Assembly (NCBI GenBank): GCA_025738555.1
Contig: JAOVFP010000011.1
Coordinates: 62,001-126,000, forward strand
Direction of reading: 5' to 3'
DNA from: Cyathus striatus
Taxonomy: Eukaryota; Basidiomycota; Agaricomycetes; Agaricales; Nidulariaceae
Length of the DNA stretch: 64,000 nucleotides
Shown here: in pieces, positions 1 to 11,552 of the stretch
Numbering within the stretch: position 1 is the stretch's first letter
Layout: every line of letters starts with the position of its first letter
Program-made: the position numbers and the translations under genes
The notes under the pieces: model-generated
Database searches by the model: none
Seen by the model: the letters and a program-made list of their open reading frames with translations, nothing else
What the model was told of the DNA's origin: nothing

Positions 1-161
1 TATTACATATGCTATTCTTAGCCAAGTACTCAGATATAACAGATACCAGTGTTTCCGGTACTGGCACATCTGATGGCACTACCCAATGTGCCGTGGGTAG
101 TGTTCAGCATGTGTTTCAAAGTCCTAGGGGCATGTGGTTTCCTGCATGGTGGCAGTATTAC

Positions 162-824
162 TATCATATCCTGTATTGCCTACCTCTGGACTCCTATGCT
201 CTTCCTCCATGTTCACCTTTGTTTACTCTGAACTTTGCTTATGTTCTTATTATTACATATTTCTTACTGTACATAGATTACTTCTGTTTCCTTTCTTCCA
301 TTCTACTGAGCTATCCCCTCAGTAATTGTAGTATACATTCATAGTGAGTCACTTATCATTCTTAAGTGCACCACTATCAGTTTCACATTACACTGCCATA
401 TGTGCTCACTTCTCCAATGTGTTTTATTATGTTTAATTAGTTATAGTCTTCTTCTACATATGCCTACCCTGACCATACTTCTCCACTGGCCTTGGCCAGC
501 AGCCTTTACTTACTCTGAGTCTCTAGTATTTAAGTAGTACTCAATTTGTACTTAGACTTCAGTTTTGTATTAAACTATGTCCTCACCCTTTAGTCTGACT
601 TGAGTTACACATCTCATCTTCTTGTCCCTTGTCTTCTCCAAAGGGCTTGCCCTTACCCTGAAATCCAGGACCAGGAATCCCAGGGGCATGGCACATAAGC
701 TGAAGCCAAAGTCCTACCCCCTGAGTTCTCATTCTCTGCTTTCATCTCATACTCACACCTCACTTCTCTGTAGTCACCCCCTTGTACTCTGCTGCCAAAT
801 CAGGCTAGGGGCACAGTCATGACA
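162..824 (-). mobile_element. Solo LTR, copy 1 (663 bp)
   Basis: In minus orientation this reads TGTCATGACTGTGCCCCTAG at its 5' end and finishes in ...GGATATGATA, close to the TG...CA form of LTRs. The 5-bp direct repeat ATTAC lies immediately outside both ends (157-161 and 825-829), as expected of an integrase target duplication. A second copy of identical length and opposite orientation lies at 17610-18272. No PBS, gag or pol sequence adjoins it, so it is a solo LTR left by LTR-LTR recombination. The reading frame seen inside (622-822) is shared by both copies but is LTR sequence, not a gene. Confidence 0.85.
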
Positions 825-864
825 ATTACACAGGAGAGACATATGAACATTCTGGGTTATTTGG

Positions 865-1846
865 AGCTCTTTACACTTAGCCATGTGTTCCGTACAGATC
901 TGCACAGAATCTGTGCAGAATCCATATGGAATTTTCGGAATCCATGTGGAATCTGCACAGATTTTTTTCATTTTGGCAGAGGTTTTTTTGAGTCTGTACA
1001 GAATCTGTACAGAATTTTATTATACTTATTTCCTTGCATGTGACACTCTGCATTAAGCATGACACTAGGTGTTGAGTGTGATACTAGATGATGAGTGTGA
1101 CACTATACATTAAATGTGACACTATAAGCGTGACACTAGGTGTTGAGTGTGATACAAGGTATTGAGTGTGACACTATATGTTAAATGTGACACTATAAGC
1201 GTGACACTAGGTGTTGAGTGTGATACTAGGTATTGAGTGTGACACTATACATTAAATGTGACACTATAAGTGTGATAATAAGCATTGAGTGTGACACTAT
1301 GCATTGAGTGTGACACTATACATTAAGCATAACACTATGCATTGACACTAAACATTGAGTGTGACACTATACATTAAACATAACACTATACATTAAGCAT
1401 GACACTAAGTATTGAGTGTGACACTATGCATTAAGCATAACACTAAGTGATGAGTGTGACACTCTGCATTAAGTGTGACACTAAGTGTTGAGTGTCACAC
1501 TATACATTAAGCATAACACTATGCATTACATGTGATACTATGCATTGAGAATGATACTATATATTGAGTGTATCATGGATTTTGTATAATGTGACACTTT
1601 TCACCTAGGGTTACACTTGACATGTGTGACAAGGCAGCTGTGCATAAATCCACACAGAATCCATGCAGAATATGTATGGAATCCCTATAGAATAATCACC
1701 TCTAATAATAATAATAGCTACTATATAAATTCAGTATGGTATCTATACAGGTCTGTACGGGTTTGTATGGATCTGCACAGAATCTGCACAGATCCGTACA
1801 GATCCGTACAGATCCATACAGACCTCTTGGGGGAGTGTAAATTACT
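865..1846. mobile_element. TIR element C with internal minisatellite
   Basis: The left end reads AGCTCTTTACACTTAGCC and the right end, on the minus strand, AGTAATTTACACTCCCCC. The flanks GGTTATTTGG (855-864) and GGTTATTTGA (1847-1856) match at 9 of 10 positions and look like a 10-bp target duplication. Both subterminal zones (about 890-1015 and 1640-1825) are packed with short near-palindromes of the AGATCYGTACAG / AGAATCTGTGCAG type. The core is a degenerate GTGTGACACTA minisatellite. There is no transposase, so it is non-autonomous. The TIR and duplication length match the elements at 35199-37818 and 40220-42025. A 9-10 bp duplication suggests Mutator-like mobilisation, which is inference. 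Confidence 0.8.
1035..1620. repeat. Degenerate GTGTGACACTA minisatellite
   Basis: About thirty short units of the type GAGTGTGACACTATGCATTA, roughly 18-20 bp each with many substitutions, form the core of element C. The same satellite, far more homogeneous and in both orientations, fills the core of the element at 40220-42025. Confidence 0.85.
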
Positions 1847-1856
1847 GGTTATTTGA

Positions 1857-4800
1857 GAGACTGCGCAATAGCTATGTGTTGTGGTATCTGGTGGGACCAG
1901 TGGCACAAAGAGCCCTCTAGTCTGAGGTATTTCCCTGAAGGTATGTGGTTGTCTAGTTTAGTACTGGGAGCATTATTCTGGGTATGGAGAAGTGCTAATA
2001 TGATTCCATAGTATTTTCTCTGGGTCTTTTCTTTATGGTATAGCTATCTAGTACATGTAATTTGTATAGGATTCAATAGCCCAAATATATTGCCATTGTG
2101 TCAAATCCCTTGGTTTGTATCATGCAGATACTTTGACTGGCAGTGCAGGACTCTTCCCTTGATAGTGTTATTCAATTAGAATACTCTAGTTGGCACCTTG
2201 GGACTTGCCCCAACTCTTGGACTCCTGGACTTGATTCACTAACTGTATTACTAGTACCAGATGTCTATTATATTTCGAAAAATAACCCTTATATTTTACT
2301 AGGCATATCGGCAGAAAAAGAAAAAATGGCAGCAATGAGTGGGTCAGAAAGGTATGATAATGACAGGACATGATATAATGGAATATTAATAAGGAAATCT
2401 ATGCATTACTCGGGGTACAAGACTCTACAGAATGTAAATATTGGTCTATGAGTAATACATACCTCTAATGAATGAAATCTATTCGAAAGAACAAGTGTAA
2501 TATACTGTATCAATGGTAAATTGCAGTAATGGAATGATCAGCATATATTCTGAGGGCATACAGAGGTCAAATCTCCATGAAAATGGATGATCTTGGGCTC
2601 ATTCCGAAGCTAGAAAGAAACACATGTTAATCGACATGATTAGCAATGCAACGGACGGGATTCCGGCCGATATCAGGCTGATAAACCAATCAGATATGTA
2701 AATGATGCTTATCTACCAGAAATAGCATTGATAAGGACATCTAAGGCCCTGAAACATAGGAGATTGGTTATGAATGATTAATGCGCAGTGCTTCACAGCC
2801 TGGACCTGGGTAATAATATTACCAATAGTAATGAGGATCTGACTAATAGATGAGAGTAGTGTTTCTATATGTTTTCACTGTACATATTTAGTATTTATGA
2901 TCTGAGAACTTGCTTTGTAATAAGTTTTTCAATTCTGTATATAACTAGGTACATTAGAGGGTGGCAAAGGAAGCAGCTTAGCTTACCCAGTACATAGGTA
3001 TAGGGTAGTGGTTTTGGTCTAGGTGTTTCAAAAGAATTAAAGTGATTTTATCGGAATTGTGTGTGTTTATTACAAAGTACAAAGGACTGAGATTCCAGTG
3101 AGGGTCTAGTATTTGGGATTTTGAATAAAGCGAAATCAAGGAAAGCAAAGGGTTGCTTTCAACCAGTTTGAAGAATTTAAGTTAGCACAAAGGTGTTAAT
3201 TAAAGTCTTGCAATTTCGGAGTAGTACAAAGAGTATTACTTCTTTTTCTTACAATAAATCATTATTGTTTCGGTTCATTTGGGATTGAAAAGCGAACTTA
3301 AAGATACCTTAACATAAAGAGGAGCACTACCTTATCCATCACTCGCATTTTCGGAGTTTTTGTACAAGTTAGAAGTGATCTTGCTGTGGAAACATAGCAG
3401 AATTTACATCTAGAATACAAGTACCCATTTCAGTGAGATGAGAGTGAATGCAAGGATGTACTTTGAGATTCTGAGGTTGTTTGAGACATGATGGAACTTT
3501 GGTGTGAGTAGGGTCTAGAGGTGGGTGTAAGAGGTGAAGAGAAGGACAACAGTGTCAATGGTCTTTGTGTGGGCAGACAGGGTTCACTAAGATTGGATGA
3601 TGCAGTAGAGTTAAGCCCTGGTCAAGTTAAGCTGCGAAGGCCAATGTCATAGATGGGGGAGATGACAATGAGGGTGGTTTTTGATAGAGAGGAGGGTGTA
3701 GATGAAGATGACAGTCATTGTTGATGATGAGCTCAAGGACTGTCAATGTTGCCAGCAAAAATCATTGTACTGTGCCTTTGATTATATAATTAGTTGGTTG
3801 GACCATTGGTGTGACACTGCCCTGATATGTTGCACAGTCCATAGTATGTTGGTATATCTAGATTTTCCAAATGTGGTAATGCCACTGGCCACACAGGGTT
3901 ACACAAGAGTTATGGCCACACCAGTTCACAACCAGCTCAACCATACTTTACATAATAAATTGCTTGTTGAGTATGCAGTGGGCACATTAGTCTACGAAAT
4001 AGATGTTGTTGATCAAAAATGCGAAAATTAGGAAAAGACCTAAAAATTAATCATCAAGTTTCAACCAATGTATTATATATTGCACTGTAAACATTTAAAC
4101 CATAATGCTTATAAGTAATTCATCTACAGAATACATATTTAAATTCAACATATGCTCATCAATGAGATGTAAGACATAAATATTGCATTGTGCATTGGCT
4201 AATGAAACACTAGTGTCCAAATTCAATAGTCATGCATATTCCTAGCAGTGTACCAGGATGTATAGAGATGTAAGTGTGATGCATGTGTTAAAAATTTCTG
4301 TGAAAATTTGGTAAAAAAAGTGAGTTAATTCTTTGGTCAGAATGGTGACTTAACAGAAACATAGTTAATTTGAGGTTTGGGTGTAACAAGATACAGAAGA
4401 CTGGTAAACTTATTTTATACTTATTCTTTGGTGGCTTGGCCTCAAAGTTTATATGTTATTCTGCAATTATTATTATAATACATACATAATCATTAATAAT
4501 TTAATTTAATGTGTACAAGCTTAATAGCAGAAGAGCACCAGTGGTTTGCTTGGGCTTTCATGCTTGCAATTTGGCACTTATAAATGTGTATTGAGGTTTG
4601 CAAGTTTCAGTGAACTGATGTGTCAGGATGTCACATGACACATATACCAAGATACACAAGACCATTGCCAATCAAAGTGTTCTATTTTGAATACATTACT
4701 AAGGGAATGGAACATCTGAGAGCTGGGGTTGAGTCCTGCACTGCCAGCAGAAATATCTATTTGATATATACTAAAGGAATAATACCAGATGTGTGTTATC

Positions 4801-4985
4801 TAATTACTGTGGTGCAGATCGCTTAGTCACCACATGTTTTGTATAATGGCAAAATTGATCCAGGAAAACTTTTGAAATTAAATTAACTATTTTTCGTTGT
4901 TTTTTAATTATTTTGCTGCCACATCAACATAGTTACCAGTGTTGTTATGAGCACTGATTCCTGAACTCAAACCACCACAGCACTC
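1857..4985. other. AT-rich spacer, no supportable gene
   Basis: Roughly 3 kb of AT-rich DNA. Open frames exist (for example 3702-4031, plus, 109 codons) but none has a recognisable domain, a convincing intron pattern or a paralog in the window. A stretch near 2690-2790 could be a decayed exon, but stops surround it. I cannot support any gene here. Confidence 0.5.
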
Positions 4986-4989
4986 CACC

Positions 4990-6221
4990 ATGGGCTGTTC
5001 AAGCAAATCTCAAAAACAAAACAAGAGGCTGCTGCTCGAGCAAGGGAGGGTCAAGCACATCAAACCTTGGTGCATCAAATCCAAAGGCAGCAACAGCAAA
5101 TCAAAAAATGCTCTGTTGCTAACACTTCAAATTCAACATCAGCCAATACTTCACATGCCACCCAAATGATCACATGTCCTGAATCTAATGATAACACTGC
5201 AATTTTAGCACCATCAACTGATCTTGAAATTGAAGAGGAGGACTGCACTTCTTGGACAGGAGGTATTAGCTATGAGATATCAGACTCAGAAGATGATATG
5301 TCTGCATGGTAGGATGAAGAGGAAACCACAGTGGATGAGAATGAATGCCCAGATCTAGAGGAACTTGCACCACATGAGGTTTTGGAAAGTCTGAGGCATG
5401 AATGTCAATTCTGTGCAGATCTGGATGTCTTGAGTAAACCAACAGCTTATGAGAAGATACTTACAAATAAACCCACATCATCTTGGAAGAAAGCAGAGGC
5501 ACAACACTGCCATGGATATAATGGCACATCAGACAGAACCAAGTGTCACAATAATAAAAAACTTTGGGACAAAGAAAAGAAGGATGCAGTGACAAGGAAA
5601 AGGTATGCTGTTAATTTGGTAATGATGGGTGGTTTATCAGGGATGGAATTAAGATTTCTCAGCCAATGGTGTTCCCTCATGATCACCCTCAGTTCCCAGG
5701 TGAAGCAAAAGGAATGAAGCAAGTACTCCATGAGCATGGACTATTCAAAAATGGTCTCAAAATGCAGTGCAAGAAATCTGGTGATGAAAGAGCAGGAAAA
5801 TGTGATCCAGATGCAACTGCTTGCTGTGCAAAAAGAATTCTTGAGTTACAGCCAGACTTTCAAGAGCTGAAATCACTTGTTGTGGAAGTCATAGTGGCAG
5901 CAGGTCATCTGTGTATTGTCCTTCCAAAGTTTCACTGTGAGCTCAATTTTATTGAGTTCTTTTGGGGAGCAGTAAAAAGGTATCTTCATGAACACTGATT
6001 ATACTTTTTCCACATTACAGGAAAACATGCCAAAAGCACTTGCATCAGTGTCTGTTGAGACCATTTGGAAATGGGAGCATCATGTTCATTGGTGGATGTC
6101 TGCTTATGAGGGTGGACTTGATGCAAGGGAAGCTCAAAAGCGAGGTGTGCCGATGAGCATTATCATGTTCATTACTGCAATTGCAGTAAAAGTGCTTGGA
6201 GATGTGCAATTGCAGATATGA
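4990..6221 (+). pseudogene. Decayed DDE transposase of a basidiomycete DNA transposon
   Basis: The order of parts matches a transposase common in agaricomycetes: a charged Gln-rich N-terminus from an ATG at 4990, an acidic WTGG...SDSEDD block (about 5200-5310), an SSWKKAEA...GYNGTSDRT block (about 5480-5540), and a C-terminal catalytic part with LPKFHCELNFIEFFWGAVKR (about 5920-5980) followed by DYTFSTLQENMPKALASV. It is broken. TAG at 5310-5312 interrupts the acidic block, the frame changes between about 5600 and 5670, and another shift sits at the HEH/DYTF junction near 5997. Many positions where an Arg would be expected are His, Cys or Trp, and CpG is nearly absent, consistent with C-to-T decay. 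The reading frame ends just before the 74-bp tandem array. The family assignment comes from remembered conservation and is not searched. Confidence 0.85.
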
Positions 6222-6240
6222 AACAGCTTTAAGGATTGCA

Positions 6241-7195
6241 GCAAGTACTTCATGAATGCTTCATCCTGTTTCAGTATTTGCTTCATGTTTGGGTATTTGC
6301 TTGATATCATTGCAGTGAGTGCTTCATGAATGCTTCATCCTGTTTCAGTATTTGCTTCATGTTTGGGTATTTGCTTGATATCATTGCAGTGTGTGCTTCA
6401 TGGATGCTTCATCCTGTTTCAGTGTTTGCTTCATGTTTGGATATTTGCTTGATATCATTGCAGTGAGTGCTTCATGAATGCTTCATCCTGTTTCAGTGTT
6501 TGCTTCATCTTGGCATATTTGCTTGATATCATTGCAGTGAGTGCTTCAAGAATGCTTCATCCTGTTTCAGTGTTTGCTTCATCTTGGCATATTTGCTTGA
6601 TATCATTGCAGTGCATGCTTCAAGAATGCTTCATCCTGTTTCAGTATTTGCTTCATGTTTGGGTATTTGCTTGGTATCATTGCAGTGAGTGCTTCAAGAA
6701 TGCTTCATCCTGTTTCAGTGTTTGCTTCATCTTGGTGTATTTGCTTGGTATCATTGGAGTGAGTGCTTCAAAAATGCTTCATCCTGTTTTAGTGTTTGCT
6801 TCATGTTTGAGTATTTGCTTTGTATGATTGCAGCAAGTGCTTCAAAAATGCTTCATCCTGTTTCAGTGTTTGCTTCATGTTTGGGTATTTGCTTAATATG
6901 ATTGCAGCAAGTGTTTCATGAATGCTTCATCCTGTTGCAGTGTTTGCTTCATATTGAAATATTTGCTTGGTATGATTGCAGCAAGTGCTTCATGAATGCT
7001 TCATTCTGTTTCAGTGTTTGCTTCATGTTTGGGTATTTGCTTGATATTATTGCAGCAAGTGCTTCATGAATGCTTCATCCTGTTTCAGTATTTGCTTCAT
7101 GTTTGGGTATTTGCTTGATATCATTTCAGCAAGTGCTTCATGAATGCTTCATCCTGTTTCAGTGTTTGCATCATGTTTGAGTATTTGATTGATAT
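6241..7195 (+). repeat. 74-bp tandem repeat array
   Basis: About thirteen copies of a 74-bp unit containing GCTTCATGAATGCTTCATCC, then TTTGCTTCATGTTTGGGTAT and TTGCTTGATATCATTGCAG. Successive units start at 6248 and 6322, giving the period. Copies differ by a few substitutions (GAATGC/AAATGC, TTGATATC/TTGGTATC), suggesting higher-order mixing. It begins within 20 bp of the end of the decayed transposase, so it may have grown from the 3' end of that element. Open frames within the array (6474-6827) follow from the repeat length and are not genes. Confidence 0.92.
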
Positions 7196-7289
7196 GATAG
7201 CAGTTATCCTACCAAGTTTTCTAATGCCTGTTAGGTTTTCACAAATCATGCACATATGAAAAATAATTATGATTATATTACTAAGATAT

Positions 7290-8355
7290 AAGCAATGGCA
7301 TGGGTACACCATACCTGCACAGGTCATGGGTATGGGTACCAGTGGGTATGGGTACAGGTCAGGTTCATGGTACCTGTAACCCGCAGGTACCTGTGAGTGG
7401 TATGTTGAATAAAAGTATGAAAGAACAATAGCTATAAGCTGATAGCCTCTGTAACAACTCTGTATAATACATTGCAACTTATTGTGCAATGTATTATAGC
7501 AAGATCTCACTTTTGTATTTTGTTCAGCTCGCAGGGTTGAATTTTGGCGCTAGTCTAGTATTATACTTCCATGTATTTCACCTTAACCATAATTTCTGGA
7601 CCAACTACACTCCAATCTGTATGAAATTTTAACCAGTAATAGCTTACATAGAGATAATTCATTCATTGTCTAGGAAGACATGTTAAACATACAATTTGAC
7701 TTGCTCATCCTAATGCTATGGTTTTTCCTTTCCTTCCTCCCCCCCATGAATGAATCATCATATTACTCCACCGTTTTTCATACATTTGTTTCATAAATTG
7801 GTGTATGACTTTCACTCTATTCAGCGTTGAAAGTCACATATTAATCGTACGCTTCAGCGCTTTCGTTCCGATGCTATGCACTTTTCTACCATTCCATTCC
7901 CACAATGACGATATATTATATTGCTACCTCATTTGCAGTCCGTTCCTTTCCAGAACTGGTATATAGGTAGCCTTCGACAACACGTTTCGAATGACATACT
8001 GAACGTAAATTCTGGTGCTCTCATTCGATCGCAATGGGCATTTCCATATTTCCTTCCCCATACTATTTATTTATTATCATTTCTCCACTGCTTCTGGTCC
8101 ATTCATTTTGTAACTTCATATATAGTTAGCACTCATTATGATAATGAGATTGACATATTAAACATATAATTCAGCACTTTTGTTCAATAGCTATCTATTT
8201 TTCTTTGCTACTACTATACACTTATAATATAAAAACTCACAGGTAACCTGTAAACCTGCCAAACCCGTTGTAACCCCATACCCATGACCAAGGGTATGGG
8301 TTTTAGCGGGTATGGGTCTGGGTAGCTGCTCAGATACCCATGGGTTACCAGTGAT
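7290..8355. mobile_element. Candidate TIR element with GGTATGGGTACC-rich ends
   Basis: The left zone (7305-7400) and the reverse complement of the right zone (8235-8350) both run GGTCATGGGTATGGG ... CCTGTGAGT, so they form an imperfect inverted repeat of about 100 bp around 0.8 kb of AT-rich DNA. Each end is rich in GGGTAT and GGTACC. No transposase frame or clear target duplication was found, so the boundaries are approximate and the class is unknown. Confidence 0.5.
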
Positions 8356-8599
8356 GTTGCCTACTAAGATACTATACTAATACAAGTAGTTTGCATGAGA
8401 TGACAGCAGTGGAGGCAGTGGCAATGGTGACAAGGTGCAGTGGTAGTGGGCATCAGACTGTATGGGACAGCAAGTGGTAGAAGGCAAGGTAGTGGAATGG
8501 AGGTGGGAGACAATGAAGTGGTGTGGTTGTTAGACCCTAACTTATTCCATATCTGGAGAAAACTAAGCTTCTCAGAACACAACTCCATCTCCAAAGACT

Positions 8600-8690
8600 G
8601 TGAGGAATATGTGCAGATCTGTATGGAATCCGTACAGATTCCACATGGAATTTAAAGGTTTGTACAAATTCCATGTAGACTTTGTAATTT
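8600..8690. repeat. Fragment of element C-type subterminal repeat
   Basis: A short cluster of CAGATCTGTATGGAATCCGT and related near-palindromes, the same motif family as the subterminal zones of element C and the block at 10590-10792. No TIR adjoins it, so it is probably a remnant. Confidence 0.55.
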
Positions 8691-8879
8691 ATTACCTCCC
8701 TATGATATTCTCCAATGCCTCTTGGTCTGATAGCAGCAGTGTTCACTTACAATATCACAAACTAAGCTTATGATAAATAATTATAGTATTACACTACTTA
8801 CTAATATTACAATTTAACTATACTAAAATAATTATAATAAACTACATGTACTAATATAACTAGAACAAATGGCTACCAG

Positions 8880-10540
8880 TTGTGGACAAAAGGGAGGGAG
8901 GCAAGGAGGAGGGACATAGGGTAGGAGTGAGTGGGCGATGGCTGCATTGGCATTGTTCATGCTGTTGGTGTCCTAGTCCTCAAGATGCAGGGAGAAGGGA
9001 TTGGAGGGGGCTGGGTGATGTGGTGCTGTCATCATTTTGAAGCAGGGGGTGAGGAGGGAGGAGGGGGAGCATTGTCGCCATGAAGCAAACAGGTGGAGGG
9101 AGGTGGGTGATGCAATGCCAGGGGGATGAGAGATGAGGGGAGAGTTGGGTGATACTGTGCTGTTATGGTTGCAAGTCCAGGGGGATGAGGAGAGGGGCAC
9201 TGAGTGACATGGCATTGCCATAGTCATCATGAAGCAGGGGGGAGAAAGTAGGAGGGAGCTTGGTGATGTGGTACCAGTGGCTCTTGCATGGCATCGTTGT
9301 TATTGTGGGTCCAGAGGGAAGAGGGATGAGGGGGTGCTGGGTGACGTGGCTTCATTGTCGCTGTCGTGATGCAAAGGGGGAGAGGCTGAGGAGGGGGGGC
9401 TGAGTTACATGGTGTCAATGTCTTCAGCAACGCAGAGGGAAAGGGAGGAGGGGACATTGAGTGACATGCTGTCAACGCTGCTCTCATCATTGTAGATGGG
9501 AGGGGTGGTGGTGGGAGAGGTTGAGGCTGTGAGGTATGACTATAATGGGAGCTGGCAATGTTGTCAAAAATGATGAGCAAAGGCTAGGGTGAGGGGCTGG
9601 AGACTAGGGCTGTTGTGAAAGGTAGCTGTATGGTGACGTTAGGTGGTTGGGCTGCTAGAACATTGGTAGGGGTGTTGAATGCAATCCCCACCACTGCTGC
9701 CACCCTCCTGCCATGCATCACCCTCAATGCCCCTCCTGTCTTCTTCCTCCTCATTGTCCTCCTCACTCCCCTTGCTATGCACCTGCTGCTGCCATTCCTG
9801 CCATGTCCACCCTGGTTGTCCCCACTATCTGCTGCTTTGTTGTGGCCATTGGACAGTCTTTGTCCTTGATGTGGGCATGGATGGGGGAGTGGAGGTAGGA
9901 GTGGTGGTGGATGTGAATGTGGGAGTGGATGTGGATGTTGGGGGCAGTCAGAATCGAGAGGGGGAGACATTGAGGGGTGTTGGGCGATGTAGGCGATGAT
10001 AGTGTTGACACTGTTTTTGCCAGCGGTTTCATCATGGCATAACAGGCATCATTGAGATGCAGAGAGGAAGGTGGGGGAAGGGTGGTGGAGGGGGGAACTG
10101 GATGATGTGGCTTCGATGCCATTCTTGCCAGCGGTGTCATTGTCTTCATAGCACAGGGAGGAGGGGGCTGCCGGGCTAAGGATGGTTGTCGAGAGAGCTG
10201 GGGCATCTATGAATGTAGATGACACTGTGGGAGCATGAGATAGTGGGGGGTGGTAAGGTGAGTGGAAAGAGGGGGCATACCTGGTAGCCAGCTACATGGC
10301 ATCAGTCTTGAGAGGGGTGACATTGAGGTGGGAGGACAGGTTGAGGTGGGACAAGGCATTGCCATTGCTGTGTCGGTGTGGCGGGAGAAGGTGGGAGTGG
10401 GTGGAGTATGAGACATGTTGAAGTGGGAAGAGCAAAGAGGAGGGGGAGTGTTGACAGTGGGAATGAAGAGTGATGACAGTGGCAACGTGTCACTGGTTAT
10501 CGGTTACTGATGGCCAGTGACAGAGAAGACAGTTTGTTTT
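8880..10540 (-). mobile_element. GC-rich degenerate repeat element, copy 1
   Basis: A G-rich block on the plus strand built from degenerate units of the type GATGTGGTGCTGTC...ATGAAGCAGGGGGGAG. Its right end (about 10210-10535) is the reverse complement of 60900-61250. The two copies share CTGATGCCATG..GCTGG.CACCAGGTA (written here for the opposite strand) and a terminal block CGGTTACTGATGGCCAGTGA. The many long Pro/Ser/His frames across it come from base composition. A shared CCAGGTA(A)GT, which resembles a 5' splice site, hints at a once-coding or exon-derived origin. Confidence 0.6.
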
Positions 10541-10890
10541 ATTATTACAATAAATGTATATATTGATAAAAGTCTGCATGAATTCCGAGGAAGTCTTTGT
10601 TATGGAATTCTGCATAATCCACACAGAATTTTCCATTCTGTATAAATCTGTGCAGAATCTGTAAGAATTCTGTATGGAATATTTCCTTCATTATAGTGAT
10701 ATCTCAGCCAATTCTCAACCTCCCAGATTCCATACAGATTCTGCATAATCTGCATGGATCTGTACAGAACACCTGGCTAAGCATAAAGAGCTCTGCAATA
10801 CAGTTTTTTTTTATTACAATAAATGTATGTACTGATAAAAGTCTGCATGGATTCTGAGGAACTCTTTGTTATGGAATTCCACATAGCTAG
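10535..10890. repeat. Direct repeats flanking a truncated TIR-element end
   Basis: A block of about 70 bp beginning ACAATAAATGTATATATTGA (from 10546) recurs from about 10817 with a few substitutions. Between the copies lies a cluster of AGAATCTGTAYGGAAT motifs ending at 10792 in a sequence that reads AGCTCTTTATGCTTAGCC on the minus strand, matching the left TIR of element C. This looks like one end of another member of that family. I found no partner TIR or target duplication. Confidence 0.55.
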
Positions 10891-11550
10891 CATGGGAATG
10901 ATTCATGCTAACAAGGGATATAGCTAGCCTAAGTAGGAAAGTGTCTAAGAATAGAAATACCGAAAAGCCTGTGTTAAATCCAAGATTAAGTAACATGCAT
11001 CAAACACACATCAAAGTGTTTGCTAAGCACTCATTCCACCTTGGGTGTTGGTGTGATATCTCAAAAGGCTACGAAGTCAATTGGAAGTGTCAACACCTCA
11101 CTGCTACTTGGATTGTGTTGAGCTAAGTATTCAAGTTTCTATTTATTCACTAATACTCTATTCTAATATTGGTGTAGTACCTTCTATTAGTCCAGGTGGA
11201 TGCTCATCATGTGTCCTTGAGTTATCTCCTCCACAATGTATCTATGCATTAATAGAACCACATTTCTAAGATCACTTCCTCCTGATAATCACATATTACT
11301 ATTATATGATGTGTGATGTGGATGCAACTCACCTTTTAACAGCTCTTTTGCTCAAATCCAAATCAGCTTTTCACTTGCTAGTAGTAGGCTGCTGAGAAGT
11401 AGCAGCTGCATGAGTAGACATTTTAGCTTGAGCATGGGTGGTGATAGGTTTGGTGGTAGCAGTAGCTATAGTCTTAGTAGAAGACTGAGTAGATTTGTTA
11501 GCAATAATGGCAGCAGAACATGTCATGTGAAGAGTAGCTGTGGTATGAAC
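10890..11550. other. Spacer without a supportable gene
   Basis: AT-rich DNA with only short overlapping frames. A GCA/GTA-rich stretch (11390-11530) reads as Ser/Ala/Thr-rich peptide on the minus strand and may belong to decayed low-complexity DNA downstream of the 12.2-14.6 kb gene. Confidence 0.4.
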
Positions 11551-11552
11551 AA

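Noticed and set aside
622..822. Conserved 66-codon frame found in both LTR copies as a gene
   Set aside because: It lies wholly within the 663-bp LTR and its conservation is explained by shared LTR ancestry.
6474..6827. Cys/Ser/Phe repeat protein
   Set aside because: Produced by the 74-bp tandem array, where the frame drifts every unit.
9227..10493. Pro/His/Ser-rich minus-strand frames
   Set aside because: They follow from GC-rich degenerate repeats, overlap in several frames and have no domain.
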